Origin: Micromonospora sp. M71_S20
Lineage (GTDB): Bacteria > Actinomycetota > Actinomycetes > Mycobacteriales > Micromonosporaceae
DNA: 64,000 nt
Reading direction: 5' to 3'
Assembly: GCF_003664255.1 (NCBI RefSeq)
Contig: NZ_RCCV01000001.1
Location: 1,178,001-1,242,000, forward strand
Positions 42,892 through 52,988 of the stretch are shown here, piece by piece; positions within the stretch are counted from its first letter, which is position 1; every line of letters starts with the position of its first letter. The translations under genes and the position numbers were made by a program. The notes under the pieces were generated by a model. That model saw nothing but the letters and a program-made list of their open reading frames with translations. It did not search any database and was not told the DNA's origin.

Positions 42892-45800
42892 TCAGCATGC
42901 CCCAGCCGGCAGGTCGTCGGGGCCGGCGGGTATGGCAAAGGTCGCCTGCTTCGGGAACTTGCGGCCGTCCGGAGCTTCGTCGTGGGACCACTCCTGGATG
43001 TGCGGCGTCGGTACGGGCCTACCGTCCGCTCCGCGGTGGGCCTCCCCCGTGAGATCCACCCGCCGGGTGATCATGCCGTCCGGCCCGTAGACGGCATAGT
43101 TCGTGATCTGACCGTCCCGCATCCGGTACAGGATGCCGTTGGGGGGACCACCCGCGTCGATGGCACCACCGACCGGGAACTTGCCGGTGTTCCAAGGGGT
43201 GGCGTTGCTCATGTCAATGCCGCCGCCGTCGTTGTGGACGAGCACCGACGTGCCCGCCGTCGCGACGTAGTAGCTGTGGTACTCAGCGACGGCCAGGTTG
43301 TAGACCTCGGCCCACTTGGTGCGACTGGTGACGGACCTGATCTGGGTCAGGGCCCCCTCGGAGGTACGGAGCCAGTCACCGGGAGCCAGGTCTTCGGCAT
43401 CGCGCCAGCTCTTGGTGTTGACCACCCAGAAGGGATGGTTGTGGGTCGCCTTGATCGTCGTGACTCGACGATTCCTGCCGTCGTCGACACCAACGTCGAT
43501 CAGCCTCTTCGCGCCAACGCCCTGGATGGTGTCGGTCACCGCTCGTCCGGCCGTATGACCGCTCACCGGGTTGGTCGCCAGGACCTGGTCGCCGATCCGG
43601 ACCTGCTCGATCGGCTTCTGAGATCCGTCCGCGAGTCTCACCAGGGTGCCGGCTTCGAAGCTGTTTCGTTTCTCGCACTTTGCCAGCGCCTCGACGACGA
43701 TGAGCACCTTGCGGAGTTTGTCGGCGGAGCGCTCGCCCTTCGCCGCGGTCCCGATCCAACCGAAGATCGGGACCATCGCACCGAGAGAGATGAAGCCCCC
43801 GGTCCAGTCGCCCCTCGCGAAGGAGATGGCCGCGTCGACTCCGTCGCACGCCTCGCCGACCCCTGGAGCCAGGCCACAGGTCATCAGGACGAGCTGGAGC
43901 ATGTCCAGCACCAGCTCGGGGTTCTCCTTGACGAAGGCGTGGATGTCGTCGAGCATCTGACATCCCGGAGTGCCACCGTTCGCGGGCGTGTTGCACTTCG
44001 CGGGGTTGACCAGGGCCCAGGCGAAGTCGACCTTCACATAGGCGCACTCCTTGGACGTGCCGGCGTTAAGCACCAGGCAACTCCAGGTCCGGTGTGCGTC
44101 GGCTGCCGTACCGGCACCTCCGGGCCCGCTGCCCGGGTCGGTGTTCCGCCGCTCCGACTCCATGATGAGGAGCCGGACCGCGTAGATGTTGGCGGCTTCC
44201 TTTGCCGCCCTGTCCGCTTCGACCGCGTCCTTGCCCGCCTGCACCGCGGCCTGACGGGCCTCACGTGCCGCTTCGGACGCCTCTGCGGCGTCGGAGGCAG
44301 CGCGACGGGACGCGGCGGTGGCGGTCGCGGCCGAATGGGCGGCGCTGTTGGCGCTGGCCTGGGCGCTGTTGGCGGCGTTGCGGGCGACGGCCGCGGACTG
44401 TGCCGCCTGGTCGGCGGATGCCTTTGCGTCATTCGCCGCGTTCGCCGCGTTGCTCGCGTGCGTCTGGGCCACGTTGGCTGAGTTCAGGGCGTCCTGGGCG
44501 TACCGCTGGGCGTCAGCCGCATTGCCGGCAGCCAGCGCCGCCACCCGCCTGGCCTCAGCCGCGTCGGCCAGGGCCGTGTGGGCGTACTGTTGTGCCTCCG
44601 CAATCAGCGTCTGCACCGCCCTGACGTGCGCGGCCTGCTCGTAGTCGCGCTGTGCCGCCTGGTACCGGGACGCGGTCAGGAAGTAGGAGATGTAGGACGC
44701 CGGCCCGGCGAGCGCCGCCTGGCCGGCGGCCTTGACCTGCGGACCACCGGCGTCCATCGCCCGGTAGACCTCGAGCCGCTCGTCGGCGGTCCGGGCCGGG
44801 TACTGCCCCTCCCGCAGGAACTTGTGCATGTCCGCACCCGTCCCGGCGAGGGCCCTCTCCGCCGCGGCCCGCACCGACGGGCCAGCCGTCTCCAGAATTC
44901 TGTAGATCGCCAACCGGTCCGCGGAGTACTTACCCACATGGTTGCGCGTGCGCAGGAATTGCTGAACCGCCGCGTCGTCGCCGGCCAAAGCCTGCTGCGC
45001 CGCGGTCTTCTCGTTCCCGTCCGGCAGCGTGTCGACCAGGTGCCATACCCGCGCACGGTCATCCTGGCCCACCGCGAACCGGCGCCTCTCGGTCAGCCAG
45101 GAGCGCAGTTCCACCTCACCGCCGGCCAGCGCGTCCCTCGCGGCTTCCTGGGACCATTCGCCGCCTGTCGTCAGCAAGGCCACCGCGGCCCGCCGGCCCT
45201 TGTCGAGGACCGTCTGCGTGGCGGCACCGGGCGCGGTGGCCTCGGTGAGCAGTTGCCGGGTGGCGGGATCGACCCGGTCCTCCTCGGCGGTGTCCCACAG
45301 CAACTTCCGGTTCCACGCCACGATCGCACCGGCGTCGGCTTTGGCCGCCTGCTCCTGCGCCAGCGCCTCCTGAGCTGCGAGTACGCTCTGTTCTGTTGCC
45401 TCGGCAAGGCGCGCGTCATCCTCTTCGCGGGCCAACCGCTCCAGATCGACGGCCTTGTTCGCCGCCTCCACCGCGGTGTTCGCGGCCGTCACCGCCGCCG
45501 CCGCGTGCTTCGCCGACTCCGCAGCCGCCACCGCAGCCACACCCGCGGCCGCGGCCGCCTCCTCAGCCGCGGCCGCGGCCGCCTCCGCGTGTTCCGCAGC
45601 CCGTACGGCGAACGCGAACGCCTCGTCCGACGCCTTCGCCGCCGACAACGCGAACGCGTACGCCCGATCGGCAGCTCGCGCCGCGGCAGCGGCCAACCGC
45701 TGTGCCCGCGCCGCCGCCTCCCGCGCCCGCTGCGCCTGGGCAGCCGACACACCCGAATGCCCGGCCGCCGAGTTCGCCGCCGCCGCCGCCTCGTTCGCGT

Positions 45801-47049
45801 TCGCGCTCGCGCTCTTGGCCGCCGTCGCCGCCGCCTTCGCCTGCGCCAACGCCCGGTCCCGCTCGGCCTTGACCGCGCTCAGCTCCCTCGCCTTGCGAGC
45901 CGCGTCCCGAGCGGCCTGCGCCGCCTGCCGTGCCGCAGCCGCCTTCCCCGCGTCCGTCCGCGCGTCCGCCGCCGCCCGCTGCGCCCGCGACGCCGCCTGC
46001 GCCGTCAACGACGCCGCCGTCGTCGCCTTGCGCGCCGCGTCCGCAGCCACCCGCGCCGCCCGCATCGCCGCATTCGACGCACCAACCGCGTCACGCGCCG
46101 CCGCCGCCGCGCCATCCGCCGCATCCGCGGCACGGCCCGCCGCCGCCGACGCCTTCGCCGCCGCACCACCGGCCGCGGCCGTCTCCGCCGCCGCCTCCTG
46201 CGCCGCCTTCTTCGCCTCCGCGGCTGCGGCCGCCGCGCGATTCGACGCCTCCGTCGCCGCCAACGCCTCCCGCGACGTCGTCTCACCCGCCTCCTTCGCC
46301 TGCTCCGTCAGGCTCCGGATCGACGCCAGCTCCTTGTCCCGCGCCCGCGCCACGAACTGTCCCGAGACGATGAACTCCCGCAACTGCTCCCGAGAACCGG
46401 CCAACGCCTGCGTCGCCGCGACATCCAGCACCGGGCCACTGTTGTTCACCCCACCGGACAACATCCGCGTCGCCGCCAGGCGGTCATCCGCGTACGCCGC
46501 CGCTTCCCGGCCCTCCGCCAGGAACTCCGTCAACTCCTCCGGCGTGCCCTCCAACGCCCGCTGTGCCGCGGCCCGCAGGGTGGGACCACCCGACTCCACC
46601 AGCCGGTACGCCCGCACCCGCTCGTCCGAGGCCCACGGTGCCCGCCAACCACCGTTGACGAACGCCCGCAACTCCTCCTCAGAGCCCGCCAACGCCTGCA
46701 GGGCCGCTGCCCGCATCGCGGGACCATCCATACCGGCCAGTTCCCGGGCGGCGGTCCGCTCGTCCGCGCGCTGCGCGTTCGCCCGGCCGGACTCCACGAA
46801 AGCCCATACGTCGTTGTCCGAACCGATCAGGGCGGCTTCTGCTGCCCGCCGGACGGACGGTCCTCCGGTCATCAGATACGACAGGGCCCAGCCACGATCG
46901 ACGGGATGATAGGCGGCCTGGGCCGGGGTACCCGGATGCAGGATTGTTCCGACGAGAACGAGTACGACCAGGAGAGCCACTCTTCTGACCCAGGGATGGG
47001 CGGAGCGATCCGGACGTAAAAAGGCAGCATGCAGCGACTGACCAGTCAT
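42892..47049 (-). CDS. ALF-repeat / Ala-rich coiled-coil / Hint polymorphic toxin, type-24-like tip
   Basis: 1,385 residues from ATG 47047-47049 with GGGGG upstream. Signal peptide (~20-45, ending TPAQAA). ALF-type repeats of ~45 residues (ALAGSEEELRAFVNGG, ALEGTPEELTEFLAEG) fill ~55-270. A ~270-residue Ala-rich coiled coil follows (~270-540), then a second ALF block (~580-800) and a second Ala-rich stretch to ~960. A hydrophobic pretoxin region (~1000-1120) precedes the Hint domain ~1127-1273 (KCEKRNSFEAGTLVRLADGS, HNHPFW, SVLVHN). The last 112 residues (ILYRMRDGQITNYAVYG, MITRRVDLTGEAHRG, TPHIQEWSH) resemble polymorphic toxin type 24, a predicted nuclease. The Hint domain probably cleaves after HN to free it. 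Confidence 0.88.
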   Translation of the reverse strand: MTGQSLHAAFLRPDRSAHPWVRRVALLVVLVLVGTILHPGTPAQAAYHPVDRGWALSYLMTGGPSVRRAAEAALIGSDNDVWAFVESGRANAQRADERTAARELAGMDGPAMRAAALQALAGSEEELRAFVNGGWRAPWASDERVRAYRLVESGGPTLRAAAQRALEGTPEELTEFLAEGREAAAYADDRLAATRMLSGGVNNSGPVLDVAATQALAGSREQLREFIVSGQFVARARDKELASIRSLTEQAKEAGETTSREALAATEASNRAAAAAAEAKKAAQEAAAETAAAGGAAAKASAAAGRAADAADGAAAAARDAVGASNAAMRAARVAADAARKATTAASLTAQAASRAQRAAADARTDAGKAAAARQAAQAARDAARKARELSAVKAERDRALAQAKAAATAAKSASANANEAAAAANSAAGHSGVSAAQAQRAREAAARAQRLAAAAARAADRAYAFALSAAKASDEAFAFAVRAAEHAEAAAAAAEEAAAAAGVAAVAAAESAKHAAAAVTAANTAVEAANKAVDLERLAREEDDARLAEATEQSVLAAQEALAQEQAAKADAGAIVAWNRKLLWDTAEEDRVDPATRQLLTEATAPGAATQTVLDKGRRAAVALLTTGGEWSQEAARDALAGGEVELRSWLTERRRFAVGQDDRARVWHLVDTLPDGNEKTAAQQALAGDDAAVQQFLRTRNHVGKYSADRLAIYRILETAGPSVRAAAERALAGTGADMHKFLREGQYPARTADERLEVYRAMDAGGPQVKAAGQAALAGPASYISYFLTASRYQAAQRDYEQAAHVRAVQTLIAEAQQYAHTALADAAEARRVAALAAGNAADAQRYAQDALNSANVAQTHASNAANAANDAKASADQAAQSAAVARNAANSAQASANSAAHSAATATAASRRAASDAAEASEAAREARQAAVQAGKDAVEADRAAKEAANIYAVRLLIMESERRNTDPGSGPGGAGTAADAHRTWSCLVLNAGTSKECAYVKVDFAWALVNPAKCNTPANGGTPGCQMLDDIHAFVKENPELVLDMLQLVLMTCGLAPGVGEACDGVDAAISFARGDWTGGFISLGAMVPIFGWIGTAAKGERSADKLRKVLIVVEALAKCEKRNSFEAGTLVRLADGSQKPIEQVRIGDQVLATNPVSGHTAGRAVTDTIQGVGAKRLIDVGVDDGRNRRVTTIKATHNHPFWVVNTKSWRDAEDLAPGDWLRTSEGALTQIRSVTSRTKWAEVYNLAVAEYHSYYVATAGTSVLVHNDGGGIDMSNATPWNTGKFPVGGAIDAGGPPNGILYRMRDGQITNYAVYGPDGMITRRVDLTGEAHRGADGRPVPTPHIQEWSHDEAPDGRKFPKQATFAIPAGPDDLPAGAC

Positions 47050-47372
47050 GGCGACCCCCGTGGCAGCAAGACAGTGCTCCAGGACCGTATAGACAGAAGC
47101 CGAAGTGCACAAGGACTGCGACCGACAGGTGCCCCAGAGCGCCCGGTGAGCGCGGACAGCCGAGCGACTCGGGCACACACCCGAAGGGACAGCACCCAGG
47201 AGGGTGGTCCGGTGGATGCGCACCGACCCGCGCCGTTGCCCGCCGGCGCGGCAGGGGCACCTGCACCCGTCGGCCACGGCTGCGCGGCCAGCCCGAAGTC
47301 GGCACGGATGGGGGCCGGCACCAGCCGGACGAGGGTACGCGCACACCCCTGCGGATAAGTAGCATCGCCGCC
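47050..47372. other. Divergent intergenic region between the toxin and LCP genes
   Basis: 323 bp that must hold the promoters of both divergent genes. No gene is supportable. GATAAGTAG at ~47353 could be the -10 region of the LCP gene; otherwise nothing distinctive. Confidence 0.5.
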
Positions 47373-48422
47373 ATGCCAGTTCCACAACAGTTCGTCGAGC
47401 CGGACCCGGTCGCCGACCAGACGGGACCCCAGCCGGGGAAGCACGCGAAGCCTCGTCGCCGGTGGCGGCGCATCGCCCTCATCAGCCTGCTGGTGGTGGC
47501 GCTGCTGGCCGGCGGCGGCCTGATCGCCGGTGGGCTCTACCTGCGTTCCGTGGAGTCGGACATCGAACGCGTCGACGCATTCGCGGACGTGCCCGAGGCG
47601 GGGCGCCCGCAGGCGGTGGCCAAGGGCGCGATGAACATCCTGATCCTGGGCAGCGACACCCGCGACCCGGAGAGCACGTCGGGCTCCCGCACGGACACGA
47701 TCATCCTCGCCCACCTGCCGAAGGACCGGTCGAGCGCCCAGCTCGTCTCGATTCCCCGGGACACCTGGGTTTCCGTGCCCCGGTCGAAGGACGGCAGCCA
47801 GGGCGGCCGGGACGCGAAGATCAACGCCGCGTACGCGTGGGGTGGCGTGCCGCTGATGGTGCAGACCGTCGAGAAGTTCACGAGCGTGCGGATCGACCAC
47901 GTCATGATGGTCGACTTCGCCGGCTTCAAGGAGATCATCGACGCCCTGGGCGGCATCGACATCGACGCGGAGAAGACCTTCACCTCGATCCACCCCCCGT
48001 TCCGCACCTTCCGTCAGGGGGTGCAGCGGATGGACGGTGAGACGGCGCTCGACTACTCACGCCAGCGCAAGCAGTTCCCGGACGGGGACTTCGCCCGCAT
48101 CCGGCACCAGCAGCAGGTCATCAGGGCGATCCTGGACCGCGCCGTCTCCGGGGGCATCGTCACGAACCCGGGGAAGCTGAACTCCTTCGTCAAGGCGACG
48201 TCGAACGCGGTGTCGGTGGACGAGAAGATGTCCCTGTTGGGCATGGCGACCGACCTGCGCGGCCTACGCGGCAACAACCTGCGCTTCATCACCAGCCCGA
48301 CGAAGGGCACGGGTCGGGTGGGTAGCGAGAGCGTCGTGTTCGCGAACACCGAAAAGGCCCGGTCCTTCTACGACGCGGTCCGCCGCGACGCCGTAGCCGA
48401 GATCCTGAACGCCGGAAAGTAG
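47373..48422 (+). CDS. LytR-CpsA-Psr (LCP) glycopolymer transferase
   Basis: 349 residues. Cytoplasmic basic N-terminus, one helix (~32-55, IALISLLVVALLAGGGLIAGG), then an extracellular LCP domain. The phosphate-binding and catalytic motifs are visible: ILGSDTRD (~90), SGSRTDTIILAHL (~102), LVSIPRDTWV (~123), GGIDIDAEK, YSRQRKQFPDGDFARIRHQQ. LCP enzymes move glycans from undecaprenyl pyrophosphate onto peptidoglycan. Opens the surface-polysaccharide region, and probably attaches its product to the wall. Confidence 0.94.
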   Translation: MPVPQQFVEPDPVADQTGPQPGKHAKPRRRWRRIALISLLVVALLAGGGLIAGGLYLRSVESDIERVDAFADVPEAGRPQAVAKGAMNILILGSDTRDPESTSGSRTDTIILAHLPKDRSSAQLVSIPRDTWVSVPRSKDGSQGGRDAKINAAYAWGGVPLMVQTVEKFTSVRIDHVMMVDFAGFKEIIDALGGIDIDAEKTFTSIHPPFRTFRQGVQRMDGETALDYSRQRKQFPDGDFARIRHQQQVIRAILDRAVSGGIVTNPGKLNSFVKATSNAVSVDEKMSLLGMATDLRGLRGNNLRFITSPTKGTGRVGSESVVFANTEKARSFYDAVRRDAVAEILNAGK

Positions 48423-48533
48423 GAGGTCGTACTGCCGTCCCGGCTCTGGTGACGCGCGCGGACCGGTCGTATCCTTCGTTCGCCTCGAAGCTGCCGCGCG
48501 CCGCCGGGGCAGTCAACGGGGGAAGGACCGACC

Positions 48534-50084
48534 ATGTCCAGGCAACAGGCGATGGGCCACCACGCCACCACACCGCAGCGCGACGACATGGCGGCGCAGG
48601 GCATGAGGGCGGAGGCACGCGGCGGGGCCGACGCCGGAGGCGGTGCCACCGGACCGCTGCCCACCTCCGCGCCGCCGGCAGGCGGTCAGGCGAGCGACGG
48701 CGCGCCCCGCCCCGGCCTCGACGTGACGGCGGTGCTGCCGTACGCGAGTTCCCGTGCGTCCACGCGCACCCGGGGGCTGCGGGCCTGGATGATGACGGCG
48801 CCCGTCGACGTGGCCGCCCTGCTGGCGCCCCTGCTGATCAGCCTCCAGTACTGGCGCGGGACGCTGGCCATGGCCGGCCTGACGGTGGCCATCTTCGCGG
48901 CGGGCGGGCTCTACCGGGCCCGTCGCCACGTGAGCATCCTCGACGAGCTGCCGAGCCTCTGCGGGCGGCTGCTCGCGTCCGCGGCCGTGGTCACCATCCT
49001 CGCGGCGCTGCGTCACGACTCCGAGCAGTACGTGGGCGGGTTCGCCCGCGGGGTGCTCATCGCGGCCGGGCTGGTCCTCGTCGGTCGTGTCTTCTCGCGG
49101 GAGTTCGCCACCATCGCCCGTAAGCGCCGGTGGGTGGAGCACAACGCCATCATCATCGGCAGCGGGCCGATCGCCGTGGAACTGGCCCGGCTGTTGCGCC
49201 GCTACCCCCAGTACGGGCTGCGCTTCGTCGGCTGCGTCGACTCCACTCCCCCGCACGTGCCGGCGGCGCTCCCCCTGATCGGCACCCTGGACCAACTGGA
49301 ACCGCTCGTCCGGATGGTCGAGTGCGACGTGCTCATCATCGCGGACCCGAGCTGCCCGGAGCTGACCCTGATGGAGGTCCTCCGCCAGCCACGCAGCGCG
49401 AGCTGCGACCTGTGGGCCGTGCCACGGCTCTGGGGCTCCCGCTCGCACGGCGACCACATCGGCGCGATCCCGATCGTCAAGGTCGGCGACATCACCCTGT
49501 CCGGGCCCCGGTGGGCGCTCAAGCGCGCGTCGGACATCCTCTTCGCCGCCACGGCGTTGCTGCTGCTGAGCCCCGTCCTCCTGCTCTGTGCGATCGCGAC
49601 GCTCCTCGACGGCGGCCCGGGCATCTTCTTCTACCAGGAGCGGATCGGCCGTCACGGCAAGCCGTTCCACATCATCAAGTTCCGCTCGATGCGTCCCGTC
49701 GACGAGCACGAGTCGCAGACGAACTGGTCGATCGCGCACGACCAGCGGGTCGGACCGATCGGCCGCTTCATGCGCCGCACGTCGCTGGACGAGCTGCCGC
49801 AGCTCTGGAACATCCTGCGGGGCGACATGAGCGTCGTCGGGCCGCGGCCCGAGCGGCCGTACTTCGTCGAGAAGTTCTCCGCCGAGTACCCCAACTACGC
49901 CATGCGCCACCGGGTCGCGGTGGGGCTCACCGGGCTGGCGCAGGTCAGTGGCCTGCGCGGCGACACCCCGATCTCCGACCGGGCGCGGTTCGACAACTAC
50001 TACATCGAGAACTGGTCGCTGTGGCTCGACGCCAAGGTGCTCATCCGGACGGTGTCCGAGGTCTTCCGCGGTGGGGGTCGCTGA
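48534..50084 (+). CDS. Polyprenyl glycosylphosphotransferase (WbaP/CpsE type)
   Basis: 516 residues. An N-terminal Gly/Ala-rich stretch, four to five membrane helices (~85-190), a CoA-binding-like Rossmann region (IIIGSGPIAVELARLLRRYP, ~205-225), then the bacterial sugar transferase domain (~320-516): RASDILFAATALLLLSPVLL, YQERIGRHGKPFHIIKFRSM, RTSLDELPQLWNILRGDMS, VGPRPERP. It transfers a sugar-1-phosphate to undecaprenyl phosphate, the first step of exopolysaccharide assembly. Follows the LCP gene by 111 bp on the same strand. Confidence 0.93.
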   Translation: MSRQQAMGHHATTPQRDDMAAQGMRAEARGGADAGGGATGPLPTSAPPAGGQASDGAPRPGLDVTAVLPYASSRASTRTRGLRAWMMTAPVDVAALLAPLLISLQYWRGTLAMAGLTVAIFAAGGLYRARRHVSILDELPSLCGRLLASAAVVTILAALRHDSEQYVGGFARGVLIAAGLVLVGRVFSREFATIARKRRWVEHNAIIIGSGPIAVELARLLRRYPQYGLRFVGCVDSTPPHVPAALPLIGTLDQLEPLVRMVECDVLIIADPSCPELTLMEVLRQPRSASCDLWAVPRLWGSRSHGDHIGAIPIVKVGDITLSGPRWALKRASDILFAATALLLLSPVLLLCAIATLLDGGPGIFFYQERIGRHGKPFHIIKFRSMRPVDEHESQTNWSIAHDQRVGPIGRFMRRTSLDELPQLWNILRGDMSVVGPRPERPYFVEKFSAEYPNYAMRHRVAVGLTGLAQVSGLRGDTPISDRARFDNYYIENWSLWLDAKVLIRTVSEVFRGGGR

Positions 50085-50140
50085 CAGGCACGGCCGACGC
50101 CAGACGCGACCGGCCGCGTCGCCGCCCCAGGTGAAACCCT

Positions 50141-51004
50141 CTAGTGGAGGGTGTCCAGCGCCTTGGTGAGGGCCGAGCGCCAGTCCGCCAGCGGCCGCAG
50201 GCCTGCCGCCGCCCAGCGGTCGTGGGCCAGAACGCTGTACGCGGGACGGGGAGCCGGGCGCCGGTAGCGGTCGCTGGTGGTCGGTCGGATGCGGTCGGCG
50301 TCGAGGCCGCGGAGGGTGAACACGGCGCGGGCGAGGCCGTACCAGGTGGTCTGGCCCGATGCGGTGCCGTGGTAGACGCCGGGGGCCGCGCGGCCGGCGA
50401 GCGCAGCGTCGGCCAACGCGACGAGCTGCTCGGCCAGCGCGTACGACCAGGTCGGCTGCCCCCGCTGGTCGTCGACCACGTCGAGGTGCTCTCGATGGGC
50501 GGCCAGTCGCAGCATGGTCGCGACGAAGTTCGGCCCGTGTTCGCCGTAGAGCCAGGCGGTGCGCACGATGTAACCGCTGTCGGGGAGAAGCCGGGTGACG
50601 GCGAGTTCCCCGGCGAGCTTGCTGCGCCCGTACGCGTTGACCGGGAACGTGGTGGCATCCTCCGCATACGGTTCGGTGGCGTCGCCGGAGAAGACGTAGT
50701 CGGTGGACAGGTGGATCATCCGCGCGCCGGTGGCGGCACAGGCTTCGGCGAGGTGGGCGACGGCGTGGCCGTTGACGGCGGTGGCGGCCTCCTCCTGCGC
50801 CTCGGCCCCGTCCACGTCGGTCCACCCGGCGGTGTTGATCACCATGTCGTGTCCGGCGACGGCGGCTCGCACCGCCTGCGGGTCGGTGATGTCGAGCTCG
50901 GCGCGCGTGGTGGCCCTGACGGAGAGGTCACCTCGGGAGCGCAGGACGGCGACCAGGTCCCTGCCCAGCATGCCGCCGGCGCCGGTGACCAGCAGCCGGC
51001 TCAC
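50141..51004 (-). CDS. rfbD: dTDP-4-dehydrorhamnose reductase
   Basis: 287 residues from GTG 51002-51004, which overlaps the rfbB stop (GTGA). Last step of dTDP-L-rhamnose synthesis, NAD(P)H-dependent. SDR features: VTGAGGMLGRDLVAVL (~5-20), STDYVFSGD, the catalytic YGRSKLAGE (Tyr/Lys), RTAWLYGEHGPNFV. Cytosolic. Confidence 0.94.
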   Translation of the reverse strand: MSRLLVTGAGGMLGRDLVAVLRSRGDLSVRATTRAELDITDPQAVRAAVAGHDMVINTAGWTDVDGAEAQEEAATAVNGHAVAHLAEACAATGARMIHLSTDYVFSGDATEPYAEDATTFPVNAYGRSKLAGELAVTRLLPDSGYIVRTAWLYGEHGPNFVATMLRLAAHREHLDVVDDQRGQPTWSYALAEQLVALADAALAGRAAPGVYHGTASGQTTWYGLARAVFTLRGLDADRIRPTTSDRYRRPAPRPAYSVLAHDRWAAAGLRPLADWRSALTKALDTLH

Positions 51005-52014
51005 GGGGCGACCAGCGGCTTGGTGCCCGCTTTCAGCGGCTCCCACCAGGCCCGGTTGTCCCGGTACCACTGCACGGTCTGCGCCAGGCCGCGCTCCAGG
51101 TCGATGCTCGGGGCGTACCCGAGCTCGGTGCTGATCTTGCTGATGTCCAGGGAGTAGCGGCGGTCGTGGCCTTTGCGGTCGGCGACGGGCACGACCTGGT
51201 CCCAGCTGGCGCCGCAGGCCTCGATCAGCCGGCGGGTGAGTTCGACGTTGGCGAGTTCGGTACCGCCGCCGACGTGGTAGACCTCGCCGGCGCGGCCCCT
51301 CTCCTGGACGAGTGCGATGCCCCGGCAGTGGTCGTGCACGTGCAGCCAGTCCCGGATGTTGCCGCCGTCGCCGTAGAGCGGCACGGTGCCGCCGTCGAGC
51401 AGGTTGGTGACGAACAGCGGGACGACCTTCTCCGGGTACTGGTACGGCCCGTAGTTGTTGGAGCAGCGGGTGACCACGACGTCCATGCCGTGGGTGCGGT
51501 GGTAGGCCAGCGCCAGCAGATCGGAGCCGGCCTTGGAGGCCGAGTACGGCGAGTTCGGCGCCAGCGGCCAGTCCTCGGTCCAGGAGCCCTCTGCGATGGA
51601 CCCGTACACCTCGTCGGTGGAGACGTGCACGAACCGGGAGGTGCCGTGCCGCAGCGCGGCGTCGAGCAGGTTCTGGGTGCCGAGCACGTTCGTGGTGACG
51701 AAGGGGGCGGCGCCGTCGATCGACCGGTCGACGTGGGATTCCGCGGCGAAGTGCACGATCACGTCGTGGCCGGCAACGACCTCGTCGACCACGGCGGCGT
51801 CGCGGATGTCCCCGTGCACGAACCGCAGCCGGGGATCCTCGGCCACCGGTGCGAGGTTGGCGAGGTTGCCCGAATACGTCAACGCGTCGAGCACGGTCAC
51901 CGCCGAGGGTTCGACGGCCGGCACCCTCGCGGCGTCACCACCGGGCACGCCCAGCAGCATCCGAACGTACTCCGACCCGATGAAGCCGGCACCGCCGGTG
52001 ACGAGGATCCTCAC
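51001..52014 (-). CDS. rfbB: dTDP-glucose 4,6-dehydratase
   Basis: 337 residues from GTG 52012-52014; the in-frame extension upstream runs into the rfbA promoter region. Converts dTDP-glucose to dTDP-4-keto-6-deoxyglucose using bound NAD. Motifs: VTGGAGFIGSEYVRMLLG at the N-terminus, HFAAESHVDRSI, STDEVYGS, the catalytic YSASKAGSDL, RCSNNYGPYQYPEKVVPLFV. Co-transcribed with rfbD and divergent from rfbA across 86 bp. Confidence 0.95.
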   Translation of the reverse strand: MRILVTGGAGFIGSEYVRMLLGVPGGDAARVPAVEPSAVTVLDALTYSGNLANLAPVAEDPRLRFVHGDIRDAAVVDEVVAGHDVIVHFAAESHVDRSIDGAAPFVTTNVLGTQNLLDAALRHGTSRFVHVSTDEVYGSIAEGSWTEDWPLAPNSPYSASKAGSDLLALAYHRTHGMDVVVTRCSNNYGPYQYPEKVVPLFVTNLLDGGTVPLYGDGGNIRDWLHVHDHCRGIALVQERGRAGEVYHVGGGTELANVELTRRLIEACGASWDQVVPVADRKGHDRRYSLDISKISTELGYAPSIDLERGLAQTVQWYRDNRAWWEPLKAGTKPLVAP

Positions 52015-52100
52015 GGGTCGGAGAGTGTACGCGAAACCCCAGGACAACCGGTGCAGCGAGCCCGTTCTCAGGCGCCCGCCGGTGCGGGTAGTCTCCCCCG

Positions 52101-52988
52101 GTGCGCGGAATCCTTCTCGCCGGTGGCACCGGGTCCCGGTTGTGGCCGATCACCCGTGCCGTGTCGAAGCAGCTGATGCCGGTGTTCGACAAGCCGATGG
52201 TGTACTACCCGCTCTCCACCCTGATCATGGCAGAGGTGCGAGAGATCCTGATCATCACGACGCCGGAGGACCAGTCCCAGTTCCAGCGGCTGCTCGGTGA
52301 CGGCAGCCAGTGGGGCCTGCGGTTGGAGTACCGCACGCAGGCCCGCCCGGAGGGCATCGCGCAGGCGTTCCTTCTGGGCGCGGACTTCATCGGCGACGAG
52401 TCGGTGGCACTCATCCTCGGCGACAACATCTTCCACGGCGTCGGCCTGGGCCGGCAGCTCCCCGGCCACGGCGACCTGGTCGGTGGGCGGATCTTCGCCT
52501 ACCCGGTGGCCAACCCCGGAGAGTACGGGGTCGTCGACTTCGATCCGGCCGGGCGCGTGCTGTCGATCGAGGAGAAACCCGCCCGCCCCAGGTCCCGCTA
52601 CGCCGTGCCCGGCCTCTACTTCTACGACAACCGTGTGGTGGACATCGCCGGCAAGCTGACCCCCAGCGCCCGTGGCGAACTGGAGATCACGGCGGTCAAC
52701 GAGACCTACCGCGAATGGGGCGAGCTGTCGGTGACGGTGCTGGACCGGGGCACCGCCTGGCTCGACACCGGCACCTTCACCTCGATGATGCAGGCCGCCG
52801 AGTTCGTGCGGGTCATCGAAGAACGCCAGGGCCTGAAGATCGGATGCGTCGAGGAGGTCGCCTGGCGGGCCGGCCTGATCGACGACCACCACCTCCGTAC
52901 GCTCGCCCAGTCCCTGAGCAAGAGCGGATACGGCGACTACCTGCTCGGCCTGCTCGCCGAACACCAGCCCGGGGACACCCACCGATGA
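52101..52988 (+). CDS. rfbA: Glucose-1-phosphate thymidylyltransferase
   Basis: 295 residues from GTG 52101. First step of the rhamnose pathway: glucose-1-phosphate and dTTP give dTDP-glucose. The nucleotidyltransferase signature [20 protein letters not shown] sits at the N-terminus, followed by [23 protein letters not shown] (metal-binding Asp) and VVDFD. Its TGA overlaps the ATG of rfbC. Confidence 0.95.
   Translation: MRGILLAGGTGSRLWPITRAVSKQLMPVFDKPMVYYPLSTLIMAEVREILIITTPEDQSQFQRLLGDGSQWGLRLEYRTQARPEGIAQAFLLGADFIGDESVALILGDNIFHGVGLGRQLPGHGDLVGGRIFAYPVANPGEYGVVDFDPAGRVLSIEEKPARPRSRYAVPGLYFYDNRVVDIAGKLTPSARGELEITAVNETYREWGELSVTVLDRGTAWLDTGTFTSMMQAAEFVRVIEERQGLKIGCVEEVAWRAGLIDDHHLRTLAQSLSKSGYGDYLLGLLAEHQPGDTHR

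Noticed and set aside
44578..47019. Long plus-strand open frames opposite the ALF/Hint toxin
   Set aside because: Arg- or Ala-runs mirroring the Ala codons of the real gene; no ribosome-binding site or motif.
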